Part shown: positions 44,042 to 55,542 of the stretch, in pieces
Layout: every line of letters begins with the position of its first letter
How positions within the stretch are numbered: position 1 is the stretch's first letter
Source: Oscheius sp. JU75
Lineage: Eukaryota; Nematoda; Chromadorea; Rhabditida; Rhabditidae
Direction: 5' to 3'
Assembly (NCBI GenBank): GCA_037178855.1
Contig: JASJZC010000001.1
Coordinates: 5,580,001-5,644,000, forward strand
Length of the DNA stretch: 64,000 bases
The notes under the pieces: model-generated
Told to the model about the DNA's origin: nothing
Database searches by the model: none
The model's input: only the letters and a program-made list of their open reading frames with translations
Program-made: the position numbers and the translations under genes

Positions 44042-47000
44042 TTAATCCTCGTCCGATTCCATTTCTTCTTCCGGATCCGCGGTACGGGCATGAATCAGAG
44101 CCTGGAGATACATGAAATGCTCCCATGGGCTCGTCTGGACAAGGTCTTCGACTTTTCGACGGCGCTGTTCCTGATTTTTGAAATAAATCCGGCATATAAA
44201 TGGACACTACCTCCTCTCCTTCTGGCAACGGCTCCCAAAAACGGATGGAATGCTCTATTCCGGAGGTGGCGATAAGGAATTTGTCCGGATGCGGCTGTGC
44301 AATGTTACAGATGTCCTCATCGGCACTGAATAGAGCCTGGAATTGGTTTTGTAAGCAGAAATTGAAGGGGGTAGATACCTTGATGAGTCCGGATGAGCGA
44401 TCCCAGATAAAGAGACAGCCGTCGTCGGAGCCGGATAATGAAAGAGTGAGATTTTGTTCAGTTTCGTGAATGTACGGTCGTTTGGAATAAAGGTAGCTGC
44501 TAACAAAGTACACTAATTATTCTTTACTAAAGCGCAGCGGTGTCCATCTGTCTGTCCTGATGTCCGCACAATTGTCTGTCAACACTAATTCCTAAAAGCT
44601 CTGACAAGTCATTACATGTCAAGGGGAAAAGCCAACTGTGAGGAAACTGTTACTAGGGGGAGCAGCCGCCTGTTATTAAATATAAGGCAAGGCCAAAGGG
44701 CTGCGAAGCTGCCGCCGGCTGCTGGTCAAGAACAGTCTTGATAATGCTCCTGTTATGTCTTGTTTTACTTCTCTGAACTTTTTCACCTTGATGACACGCC
44801 CCAATCGCGAAAAGATGACTTGTGAAGTCGGAGCCCTTAATCCACTCTAACTTTGCAGTACATCGCTAAGCTAAAAAAATCTTTGGTCAACCCGAGAAGT
44901 TAACTAAAAGTTGCAGGCTTCTACTTCACAGTGGAAAGTATCCGTGACTCGGAACTTTGTCAGTTTTTGGACCACCACAGGGGGTCATAACATAGGTAGT
45001 TCGATGACACTGCTTTCTCATTTTGTTTAAAACTTACTGATATACTGATTATGAGATCCAAAAAAGTTGGCCTCCTTGATGTCAGTCTGATTATTTCGAT
45101 GGCCCGTAAAGCGCGCCTCGTAGTCTTGCATCGGCTGTGTGACACTCCTCAGATCCTCGTAGCCATCCTGATTGTCTTCCTTCTTTGCATTGGCTTCGTT
45201 CAACTGAATATCGATGACTCTTTCACCAACAACTCTCAAAAACTGACAACTTTTTCCAATGTATGAAGGTCCGGACTGGCGGGAAAGCGTTTTTTGAAGA
45301 GGTCCACACATTCTTCTGCCAGCTTGAACTGACGCAGTTCTACGAGCGCCTTCATCATTCTCCAGTAGCTTTTCGAATAGTTCGGGTTCAGAGTAAGACT
45401 CTGGAAATAATCTCCTCTTGGAAAAAGAAAGAACGAAACAGACCTCGATGGAATCGCGTAACGCAGCGTAGTAGTCTCCTTGCTGTCTGTTCAGAAGATA
45501 GGTTATGCTCCTGTTCCCGTAGAGAATACTCCGCTGCTCGGAGGACATTTGGAAGTTGCCGGAGAGACATTCCGTGTAGAGACGGATCACCTGGGAAAGA
45601 AGGATTTTTTTTTTTACAAAGTTGACTGCCGCCCCTTTCGGGCTAATGCCCTTGTGAAATTGCCAACTTCTCATCCTTGTAACTCTCGGTCCCTCGCGTT
45701 CAAAGCTTTAAAATGACACTGAAAATTGCCCCAACCTTGCCAAAATTCTTTCCTGGAGTGTCCAAGAGCAGCTTAGCCTCATTCTTGAGAGCAATCAGTT
45801 GAGGATCGAGCTCAATTAGTCCTTCTTTTTTCGGGGCTTCTGAGCAGTTTCTAAGGAAATGAACATGGATGGCTTACCAATAGATCCATCAAGAATACGT
45901 GCAAGTTTTTGCACCGTGGGGGTGGGATCCGTGGAATCGGTCAGATTGTAGACGAAGACACTGCCGCCGGCCATACCTCCGCTTTGATTCGCCTTATTCC
46001 AAAGATTAGGATAGCAAGAAAAACATACAATAAGTTCTCTTCCTGGGTAATCGAAGGCAACATGGGTTGAGTAGAGACACTGACTTCGTGGCGACCTGGT
46101 CGTGCAGTCAGCCGGACCACAGCGCAACATCACCTTGGCTTTGCCCTCGCTGGTCATTCGACGGTCATAGACTGGGACGTAATACACACCTAGCCCGACT
46201 GCTACCTGGAGAAAGGGAGAAGTTGTTGAGAAGAAATTTGTATTGCAGCCTTTGCAAACTGCTTCTCTTTCCGGCCACATTACTCCCTATCATAGCCCTT
46301 TCAAATCGCCTCTTGTACATGTCCCGCTGATTCTAGCCGGCCCCTTCCAGTTGAGCTACCGCAACTTCAGCAACGCTCCCGTGTCAAACTTAGGTTTTAT
46401 GATAACGCTTGACTTGTATAAAGTTTGAACGTTGGGTACTAACCATCTCTGTTCGTCCCTGACAGACGGCCATCGTTTTAACGTATCGGCCATGAGGAGC
46501 TCTGATAATGATTCGTGCGTCGTTGGCTCTCACGTCATGTTCCCTGTAAGTTAAGATGAATTTTGGACGGAAACTAAGCCGTACCTTACAAAACCGTCCT
46601 CGCCGGCTGACCAAAATAGATACGGCTCGTCCTGCGCCGTCGCGAGGCGTTTCACTCGTCCGTCTGCATTGAAGCTGTGCAATTCTTCTGCAACAAAAAA
46701 CTGAAAACTAAGGCAAATACCTTACCGTTCTGTTCAATATCATGCAGTTTGATCATGTGGTCTCCGGCACAGGTGGCCACGACTCTGTCCTCGCCGTAGG
46801 GCACGAACTCGACGCCGAAAATGTTTCCGTCGTGATTCGTCTGATGCTGAGTCCTCTTTTGTCCGCAAATGTCCCAGATGCAGACAGTTCGATCATCGGA
46901 TCCCGAGGCCAGGAGACTGAAAAAGTCATGTATCCAAAAAAATGGTGGTAAAATTGCTTACGTTCCGTCGTCGTTCCAGCGCAGTGTGTTGACGCAGCCA

Positions 47001-47178
47001 TTGTGTCCCTAGTAAAGACCATTTTTAAGATGAGGACAAGGCGAACCTCGAGAGTTTTGGTCGATCCTAATCTCTTCAGCATCGATGCCTCCAGATCGCG
47101 TCGACAGACTTGGGAAGCGCGTCTCAGTCGACGGCTGTTGGACCCGTAAAGTTCTCTTCGAAACAGGAAGTTGTCCAT
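44042..47178 (-). CDS. WDTC1 / adipose homologue (WD40 and TPR protein)
   Basis: Landmarks from the N-terminus: LRRASQVCRRDLEASMLKRL, GHNGCVNTLRWNDDG, LLASGSDDRTVCIWDICGQK, HDGNIFGVEFVPYGEDRVVA, LFWSAGEDGFVREHDVR, GLGVYYVPVYDRRM. A TPR block (LYTECLSGNFQMSSEQRSIL, YGNRSITYLLNRQQGDYYAA and LRDSIE) follows. The last WD repeats are GHRNNQTDIKEANFFGSHNQ, SGSDDGCLFIWDRSSGLIK and QPHPDKFLIATSGIEHSIRF. The order WD-TPR-WD with DIKEANFFGS is specific to WDTC1. WDTC1 is a CUL4-DDB1 substrate receptor that restrains fat storage in animals. The junction across the ~0.5-kb intron after HNQYI (near 44.51-45.03 kb) is not settled: the next open exon seems to carry about 25 extra residues. The start ATG at 47178 follows a TTTAACAG acceptor. 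Confidence 0.88.
46343..46396 (+). repeat. Interspersed repeat family R, short copy in WDTC1 intron
   Basis: TTCCAGTTGAGCTACCGCAA followed by CTTCAGCAACGCTCCC matches the 5' block of the family at 58.45 kb (TTCCAGTCGAGCTACCGTGT then CAGCAGCAACGTTCCC). Confidence 0.5.
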
Positions 47179-48360
47179 CTTCAGCCACTCATTGGTTACT
47201 CCCTGTTAAATTTTATTATATTGCTAGAAAACCCATAAAAACAAGGGAAAATAAAGAATTGTGGAAGGCTGGAAAGAACTTTTGCTGACACGATTTTTGG
47301 GAAACGGTAGCTGCCAGCTGATACTTTCGACGGGACGTCATTCCACTCGGCCCCCTGTTCGAAGTTGTTTTCTTCGATTTCACATAAATCAGTGGTCTTT
47401 ACAGAGTTCAAAGACTTTTTTCATTTTTTCCGTGCATTTCTCGGCAAGGTCCAAATCGGTTTTAAACGATCAAATTTGTATCAGGCGTTCATTCAAATTC
47501 TTTTTGGTTTTCATACGGCTCAGTATTTTTCACATTTGGTGTATTTATTTAGACCGAGACACGGAGAACTTGATAAAAACATCTCAGGAATGATCGTTTT
47601 TGGGCTATTCGAATATACTTGGCGAAGATGTGCCAACATCACATGGTCAAATACTGTCAATGTAGTTTTGATCCTGTACATGGTTTAATGCAAAGTTTTG
47701 AAAAAATGAGCATACAAACACGTAAATCGATTTCTATCTCAAAAACTGTTCCCATTCTTGGCACAGTATACATGTTTCAGAAACCGATGTGGAACTGCTG
47801 ACACATAGTCTGCCATGGAAATCATCTCGCTGTATCCGAACGAGAGACCGGATGAGATTGCGGTAAGTCCAGGCTACCTATACAATGGGAGAAATTGAAA
47901 AATGATCATTCATCTCAGTAAATCAACTGCTAGACCTACTGGGGAAGTTACAAAGACCACCCGCCCACTGACACCTGCTGCCGGCGGGTATCCTTCTCCA
48001 TTTCTCTCTCTCTATCTCTCGCTCGTTCATCTCACTTTTCGTCAATAATACTACGAAGTTAATCGATTCGAGAACAGTTTGATCAGCCGGGGCACCTGGA
48101 TGGGTGCCCCGAAACCCCCCTCATTAGTATGAGCTCGTGTACCTCCTTTTCATCGACATCATTATTTGCCTTTCAGCCACTAATTCCGATTAAATCGGGC
48201 GTCTTTCTGTGTCTTTTCTTGACACAGAGAAGAGCGTGTAATGCAATTTCATGTAGGTTTAATAATCTCCTCCTTCCCATACCCAAAAAACTGCTGGGTA
48301 GAAATTGTCTCGCTTGTCCCTTATGTACCGGAACGAAAAAGTGGTGTACCACCATACTGA

Positions 48361-48412
48361 TGTACAGCAAAGTTGTAGAGCAGATCAAGAGCTACAACAT
48401 TGCAGAACACTA
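48361..48412 (+). repeat. Hairpin repeat family H, copy 4
   Basis: GTACAGCAAAGTTGTAG and GCTACAACATTGCAGAACAC flank the loop AGCAGATCAAGA. It is one of the better copies, in intergenic DNA. Confidence 0.75.
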
Positions 48413-48974
48413 CAAAGTGAAAAGTTTTGCTCTGACCCTGAAAGGAATTTGAAATGGCGCGAGAAGTTTCATACTCGGTCATTTATCCTCGCCTGTTCCA
48501 TCTCGCCGAGATTGTAAGAGCTCGACGAGCACAGTACATTCAACATTCAAGGATTCCCAGTAATTTCGTATGTATGAGTACGAGCACGCAAACATCTGCG
48601 CTCTGGGGGGTCCACTCAGTTTCATGCGCTCCCTCGCAACCAGTTCGACCGACCAAGGTTATTGATGACAGATCACTCTTTTGTTATGCAATCTCTCATA
48701 ATACAGTTACTTTTGTAGACAAAATGTATTCCCGAACCTCTGGGAGAGAATTCACGAGATTGGTTCCACTTCCCAGGGCTAGAGTAAGTTGTAGAAAGAG
48801 AAATTTGTTAAATATGATTAACCGGAATACTTTTCAGATAGCCCGAGCAGAATACTTGAGCAGAAGGGAGAAGGCAAGACCTACGGACGAAGATGACTGC
48901 TGTGAACAGTGGGTTTCAAAGTGGAAATCTATTTTTCGGGCCCATGAAAGCATTTTCCGGTCTGGTCACGTTCT

Positions 48975-49027
48975 ACATAGTAGTAGATTTTGATCTGGTC
49001 TGCAACTTTATATAACATGCAGAAGCC
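48975..49027 (-). repeat. Hairpin repeat family H, copy 5 (decayed)
   Basis: Only the arm TGATCTGGTCTGCAACTTTAT and a distant CATGCAGAA are recognisable. Confidence 0.4.
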
Positions 49028-49517
49028 GAAAAACCACTTCTGAAGCCGGTTTTGGCCCTTAGTATGACGTTGTTTGACAGCACAGTATGATTAATTTTGT
49101 TCCTGGAAATCTGCGTTTTCAATTGCTTCCCTGCTTGGGAACAATTGCCGAATATCTTCCCAACGTCTCATATTTCATGACCTGTCATATTTGCCAGCCA
49201 TCCTCAATTGGACGACCAATCTTCCTCTTCAATATACTACTCCCGAGCTCGAACTTCCCTATTTTTTGGCAGGAGCATAGTTTTAAATTATGCATGCGAC
49301 CTCACTCTCTCTCTCTCTCTCTAGCTCTGCTGCGTCTGTCACTCCACCTTGCTTCAAAAAAATACACTCAAATAAGTGCCATCGCCGATCGGATCTCTCT
49401 CCCCGCTTGACCATCGATCTCCCACCTTGAAATGTCTTTTCAATTGGTCGGTGATTCGTTCCCAATAGACGTCAGCTTTGTTTCAAACGGGCCCTCATAG
49501 TCACAACATTTCGTATT

Positions 49518-49590
49518 CTATTCTATAGGAACCGAACCCGGGACGCCCGCTTTGTAGTCAAACCTCTAACCGACAGCGCTGTTTGGAGCA
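49518..49590 (-). repeat. tRNA-like relic
   Basis: The minus strand reads GCTGTCGGTTAGAGGTTTGA, then CCCGGGTTCGGTTCC (B box). A 7-base loop GACTACA is flanked by a weak stem. The acceptor stem is absent. It shares GTYGGTTAG...GACTA with the copy near 63.2 kb. Confidence 0.45.
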
Positions 49591-50565
49591 AGTTTCGGGA
49601 CATCCCAATTGTTTTCTTGAATTGGAGGCAGCCACTTCAGCACGACAAACGATGTTTCCCCCAGGGGTCAAATTTGTTTCTATATAATCTTGTGTTTCGG
49701 GTCTCAACGGAGCTGTAAATGCACATCACATCTGGTGACCTAGGTTCTTTAATTTCTTGTCAGTTTACACCACCCGCTGTTTTGGGGGGCGCCTGTCGTC
49801 TCAACCCAGTCTGTGTCTGTAGTCGTCTTTCTGCTATGCGCAACTGGCATCACTTCAGCTGTCTTTTTATTGATTCACCGCAAAAACAGCTTTATCGTTT
49901 ATGAACCCATTGTTACACCTCCTTCAGATCCGGTTCTCAGACACTCTCTCAGACCAATAGTCTAGAGACATCTTCTGTTGTCTTGGAGCCAGCCGATAGC
50001 GTGCAATTACACTAATTGGCTCCTTGCCTTCTTCAATTAACCGTCCCCCGTCCTTCTGTTTTAGTCTCTATGACGACGGATTCTTGCTTATTTTATAGTG
50101 TTCGGGCCGTTGCCGGCCGTTCCGAATCGGAAATTATCTTCTTCTTCGCCGAAATGTGGCTATTTCCCCTCGAGCGGCTCAGCGCGCTTAAAGGTAACGG
50201 ATGAGCCAAATAATACACTTTTTTGAACTTACTTTTCTTGACTTCTATCTTTTTTTTAGTGCTGAATCCGTGAAAACTGTTTGGGAGTAGACTGTCTGTA
50301 ACTACCGCAGATATAAATTTACAAACTCATTTTTTTGAACTATTCACTGATTTTTAATACTTTGCGTGTTCTACAAACTTATAGATTTTTTCCTCTCTAC
50401 AAAATTGCAAAGCATAAAAACATTTAAAAGACATTTCACTTCCATCTCCCACTGACTCAACAGTCATCCCCCTTAATCCGCAATCGATTTCTGAAATCCA
50501 CTTACAATTCAGAGTCCAACCAGTCGATCTCCCCCCGTTTACATTTCATTTGACAGCTTTTCCAG

Positions 50566-52985
50566 GTGTGCCGAGGACTGCGACTGTACTGACTCGCCCT
50601 GTTATTACGTGCTCTGTACGCGCTACGGACGCGTGGTGGCCAGTCTCACCCTCGTAATGCTCATATATTTGGTATTTTCTGGTACGTTTTAGCCTATATT
50701 TTTGGATAACACCCTTTACAGCAATATCAGCCCTGCCGAACAAAGTTTCGTCTCTTGGTGAGGTCCCGTCAGCGCCACGACCTGGGATTGATGCCAACAG
50801 GTGAGTTATTGAACCAGCCATGGCAGTCTGGGGATCAGTGCGATGAGACCGAACAGTGGGGACTCAGTTATTGGACAGTCACAGAGACAATATCCGAATC
50901 TGTGATGGGACAGCAAAACTTTCAGTTTAGCCTTTTCTAAACAAAACTTTTAGTATTCATATCTCAACATTTGGCATGCACTTTTCGACAAAAAGATTTC
51001 AAACTTGTTGCTTGCAAATTGGTAGAGAAAGTTAAATGCTACAAAACTACTACCGAAAAATGGAATAGAAGTTAGACAGTGCGGTACGCCTACAGCTAAA
51101 ATAAGCCCTGATCGTAAATTCAAATAAATATTCTGGCTTTTATTGCATTTGAGAATCCTCAAGAGTTTTTTTTTTTTCAGAGCCAAGTTCCTCCTGAACT
51201 CTCTCTGCGATGCTTACGCTAGTGGTTCAGTCTCCGGCGACTCCTGTAGTCGACTCTGCTACAAGAGAGACTGGGAGATTAATGATTTCTATGAGGGCCA
51301 CAAGGTGAGACTAATCTTGTACTCATGCTCTCTCTTCAGGTAGTAATTGTGCTCAAAGAAGGCGGTCAGCTGGCAGTCTTCAAAAGCTCCAAAGTCACTT
51401 ACGATCAGTTCACCCAGCCAGATTTCAAGCTGAGTCAGGAGGAGTTCAGTGATCGCGTGGTCGATCTGATCAACCAGGAGCTAAAACTAGGATGGCCCAG
51501 AGAGTTCAAGAGACATCTGATGGAGACTCTATGGCCGACACTTTTGAGGATACCAGGAGAGGGACTGTCCAACGCTGACAGAACATCACTCTGGGCTCTT
51601 CTTCAGCAGCCAGAGTTCATCCTATTCAGGGTCCTTCCGCTAACCAGAGTCACTCCAAAGGTTTGTTTTTTAACAATGTGACTAGCTGACTCAGCCTTAA
51701 AATTACAGGCATCTGACCGGTACAAGGTATCTTTAGAAAACAGATCATCTGAAAAGATATTACCCAGAGCCTAACAGCTGCAATCGATAACTTGAGACAA
51801 ACTGTTGGATCTACTCTAAGGACGTGTCAAATTGTCCGTGGAAATTGATAGTTGAATCAATCTACGATGAAATAATATATGAGTCAATGCATCGCGTAGG
51901 GACCAATGAGCATTCAATTACTGTCGAGTTATCGCTACGGATAAGGACAAAGTTGTTAGATAACGTGGACCAAAACAGAACACAAAATAAGAAGATCAAT
52001 AGAAGGTGACTTTTTGAACCAGAAATTACTCTCAAAACGACTAAAAACAGGAGAGTCCAACTCTGGTCGTTTGAACCGCAGTCCGGTCTCTTATCGACTG
52101 GGCCATGAAAACGAAGGCACCGCTCAAATCTATTAAATACTGGAACCTGCTGCACTCGGAGACATTACCTCAATATGTTCCAGATCATCGGAACCTGTGG
52201 ACACTTTTACGAGCCGGAAGCTCTCGTCGCCTTCAAGATGAAAAAGTATTATATGAATCTCAAGGTCAGTTTGAATCCTTTTCACTTTAATTCTTTGGCT
52301 AAGGGCAAAATCCTCGTCCATATCATGGGAACACTGAAACTGTTGTACGAGTTCCTGAACGAGCCTCTTCAGTGGTGCGACGTCAGTTTCGACAACTTGG
52401 GTCTGTCCTCGGAATTTGGAAAGAGGTAGTCGTGTCCGAATGCAGAACTATCCCATCTAGATTTGTGCTTATGGATGCTGACAGTGTCTACACACAGTCG
52501 AAGTTGACCTCTCTGATCAAGGGCAAACCGTGCAAGGATGACACAGATTGTGCGATTGGAGACTGTCACGGCATGTGCTTGGACACAATGACCTGCTCTG
52601 ACAGGAAAAACAGCAATCTGGAGGTTGGTACATGATTCGAATACAAAGCATTTTGTCTTTAGGTCTTCTGCACGAAACTGGTTCACAAACTGTATGGAGC
52701 CACTTGGTCCAAAAACAACCGCTATCTGGCAGGTGAGAGAATTTACTTTATGTTGCTAAGTGATGTTCTTCAAAATTGCTCGTTTTGATCTGCTCTACAA
52801 GTTTACAGAATATTAGTTAGTTCGAATATACATGTATCATCTCGAAAAATATGCGTCAAACAAAAACTGTTGGGTCACACAGTAATAGTGTCCTTTTTTC
52901 AGCCTGCAACGATCCCGCTCTGAATGTAACTCAACGACTCAACGATCTCCGTCTAACGTGGTCCTGGAATTTGCCGGACGTCTAG
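50566..52985 (+). CDS. DIPK1/FAM69-like divergent protein kinase, first exon unresolved
   Basis: The first exon found encodes a signal-anchor: CTRYGRVVASLTLVMLIYLV preceded by Cys pairs. Then SLCDAYASGSVSGDSCSRLC matches the FAM69 Cys pattern (ICDKY..G.I.G..C..LC). Later segments are VVIVLKEGGQLAVFKSS (ATP-binding strand), SVWALLQ-like SLWALLQQPEFILFRVLP, IIGTCGHFYEPEAL, ILVHIMGTLKLLYEFLNEPL, QWCDVSFDNLGLSSEF (modified catalytic loop) and FVLMDADSVY. A Cys-rich tail (GKPCKDDTDCAIGDCHGMCL) follows. These are type II ER/Golgi lumenal proteins with poorly defined activity. The first exon found needs an upstream exon ending in phase 2, which I did not find. An intron holds a tRNA-like relic and another a hairpin repeat. 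Confidence 0.85.
52035..52108 (-). repeat. tRNA-like relic in DIPK1 intron
   Basis: The minus strand reads GGCCCAGTCGATAAGAGACC (A-box and D-arm-like), GGTTCAAACGACC and a decayed T arm. It is intronic and unlikely to be functional. Confidence 0.4.
52762..52816 (-). repeat. Hairpin repeat family H, copy 6 (intronic)
   Basis: GATGTTCTTCAAAATTG faces CTCTACAAGTTTACAGAATAT, with TGATCTGC in the loop. It lies in the penultimate DIPK1 intron. Confidence 0.5.
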
Positions 52986-53146
52986 TGTCCACGTTCCGAA
53001 ATGTCTTTCTCTCTACGGGTCTCTTGGCCTTTGAATACCGGTTCCAGAGAACATAATATTGAAGTCAATCTCAAAGCTTGGCAGAATATAAACAAAGTTT
53101 TAATCATTTTGTGATTGTATACGGGTCTAATGAACGATTTTGAGCT

Positions 53147-54621
53147 TCAGACATGTAAGTCTTCTTGTGATACGTAGTGTGTAGGAACTGCTGAGGCTGG
53201 AAGCTGAGGCATCGCTTCGAATGTGACTTGGGCAAGACGAGGTGAGGGGACGTATCGAGGCGGACTCTCGACCGTCACTGGACCGACATCACATTTGGGT
53301 ACCGATGGAAATGAGAGAGTCTGCTTCCTGAATACAGTTACTATCAGTCTCTTTTGGGGAACCCACGACTTTCGCAAATGTCTCAAGTGTAGTACTAGAA
53401 GAGATGCACAGACTAGGACAGCTCCCAAGACTCCGATGATAAAAACTTTGATTCCTGAACAGTTTTCTATTGGTGATTGCCTAGTATACATACCAGTAGT
53501 AATTCCAGACTTTGGAAGAGGTCTGGGAGTAGTCGGGACATGAGTAGTAGTCACTGGAAGAGTAGTCGAAACAGTCTTTGGGATTCTTCTGAAATTAATC
53601 CTTGAAAACTTCTAATTCCTTCTTACCTTTCACAGAGCGGACCCTCGAAGCCAGCAGGACAGACGCATTTGAAGTCCTTGTTCGAGAGAGCTACACAAAG
53701 AGCCTTGTTTTGACAGGGAGATGCTCGGAAACAGGGAGATATCTCCTGGTCGCAGTTCTCTCCGAACCAGCCGATCGAACACTGCTTCTCTCCTCGACTG
53801 TTGCACGAATAGTGACCACCATTCTCGTCAGGAATGCACCGCTCAGAGCAGGAGGGGCCGTAGAAGTATCTGAAGATAAGAGTCATTTCACTGATTACTG
53901 TAAGCGTACTGTCTCACCGAATAAAAATATGACTCGGTGAGAAGGTACGAGTGAGAACTTCTAGGGTGAAGCATCGCACCACCTCAGGGTCATTATCAAG
54001 GTTTAAAACGGGTCTTTTTAAATTTGACAGGTTCAGAAGAAGTTGTAAATTCTGACCTGCTCTACAACTTTGCTATACATCGAAAAGTCAGAAAATACTT
54101 GAGGAGGCGTGCCTCTGATACTTCCAATGTCACATGTTCCTCAAGAAAAACAACTTACGGCTCGCAAGAAATGTAGTACTGTATGTTCAGATCCGTATCC
54201 AGTACCGTAACTTTCTCAATAGCCTTAGCTCTTCTCGGAAGAAGTGTCAGTTCGCTCGTCTCCCCATGGGCACTCTCGACAAGACCGGTCCAGCTGCTCT
54301 GAAAGCACTAAATTGAACGGATAGAGTAAGAACTCACATTGTATCTGTCCAGATAGATCAGTATTTCCCGGCCCATCTGTATCCGGTAGGAGGCGTCCTC
54401 ATGCCGAAGTCGGAGCGGTAGAGTCGGAGGTTCGACCACCGGATAGAAGGATAGATGCAGCAGAAAGTGTTGGTTACAAACAACCACCTACGGACACTTT
54501 TACAATCGCGAAAGCAAAAACTCACGGAGAGGAGAGAAAAGCCCGCTAGGATGCTATTCAGCATTATTGTAAATGAACAGATCACTGATAGGAAAGCGCT
54601 CAGTTCTGACCCGAGATCCAT
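53147..54621 (-). CDS. DSL-family Notch ligand (LAG-2/APX-1-like), single EGF repeat
   Basis: The N-terminus is hydrophobic (MLNSILAGFSLLSVVVC; ATG at 54564, or 54621 for a longer form) and should be a signal peptide. A beta-rich region follows (HFLLHLSFYPVVEPPTLPLR, YRIQMGREILIYLDRYN). The DSL domain is complete: CEPYFYGPSCSERCIPDE, GHYSCNSRGEKQCSIGW, FGENC. One EGF repeat follows (SPCFRASPCQNKALCVAL, CVCPAGFEGPLCE). A Thr/Pro-rich stalk and one membrane span (GIKVFIIGVLGAVLVCASLL) end in a cytoplasmic tail of about 75 residues. DSL ligands activate Notch on neighbouring cells. This one is very short, like C. elegans DSL paralogues. An intron carries hairpin-repeat copy 7. Confidence 0.87.
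54028..54086 (-). repeat. Hairpin repeat family H, copy 7 (intronic)
   Basis: GTTCAGAAGAAGTTGTAAAT faces CTCTACAACTTTGCTATACA then TCGAAAA. The loop carries CTGACCTG, placing it in the reverse orientation. Confidence 0.55.
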
Positions 54622-55542
54622 GCCATTGGGAAGTGCGTGACCTGGCAGCAGTCCTAATTGGAAGAGGGCCAAAAGCTTCAAACGAGCTGCCAAAGCGGCT
54701 TTCCTTTTGATCTTTTAGGAGTTCCTGGGGGCAAGAGACGAAAGCGAAATAGCAAACCTTTTTCAAGTTCCGAACGTTTACTCCCCACATAGCTATGGGG
54801 TTTTTAAACATCTGCTGCAGTTGATTATTGTGTCCGAACTGAGGTTCAAGGTGCCGAGCTGTCCTGTTTGCGTAAGTAGTCGAAGAGAACAATTTCAAGG
54901 TCTGATCTATTCTCTCATTGTTGGGTAGTTCTAATGAAACACAGGGATACTATTATGAGAGTTAGTAATAGAAATTGGTTACATGTCATCAAAGATTATC
55001 TGCTTGTCTGGAAATTTTTAAAGGAACTGTCGGCCGGTACTGATATTTACGAAGTCTGCTGGATAGATCTGTCCTGTTGCATTGACTATTGCTTGCATCA
55101 CAGAAATGGTCAAGGTTCAAGTCGAACACATTTTCAGATTTACAATATGAAGCTAGAAGCGACAAAGAAACGTAGAAAACTCGAAGTGTATATTTTCCAG
55201 AAGAAGCGGATGTGTCTAAACAACCGGGTAGACACAGGATGTACTATCTTTGGTTCGGATCCTTCTCACTCCCAGTTCTAACCTTCTTATGCACAAAGAA
55301 GCAAAAGCCAAAGGTTGCACCACCGTCAGTTTCCGGTGCCTCGACAGCCACAGAGCCTTTGCCTGGCAAGACGATGTGGAAGAATAAGACGAGTGAAAAG
55401 AAGGCATCGAGGAATACTATCACAGTCTGTCTCCCGATTCCCGCGAAAATAGACTACTCCTGCTTCTTCAATTGATCTGACAGTGCATTGCACTCGAGAG
55501 TTTACGTTAGGGCTCGAATTACCAGGCCATAGTTACTCCACA
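54622..55542. other. Intergenic between divergent genes
   Basis: About 900 bp with no supported exon. Short frames on both strands near 55200-55470 lack splice partners and motifs. Promoters of the DSL gene and the UNC-122-like gene should lie here. Confidence 0.4.

Larger units (their letters stand above)
47179..50565. other. Gene-poor 3.4 kb
   Basis: No complete gene was found. An exon-like ATG frame at 47815-47862 (MEIISLYPNERPDEIA, then GTAAGT) has no identified partner. A frame at 50154-50193 (MWLFPLERLSALK, then GTAACG) could be a first exon of the DIPK1 gene, but its phase does not match the next exon. The stretch contains hairpin-repeat copies 4 and 5, a tRNA-like relic and a CT microsatellite (49304-49321). 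Confidence 0.4.

Noticed and set aside
47815-47862. Exon MEIISLYPNERPDEIA followed by GTAAGT
   Set aside because: Attractive as a first exon, but no downstream exon in a matching phase was found, so no gene is called.
49304-49321. CT repeat as a CRISPR-like or regulatory array
   Set aside because: Simple microsatellite; no spacer structure.
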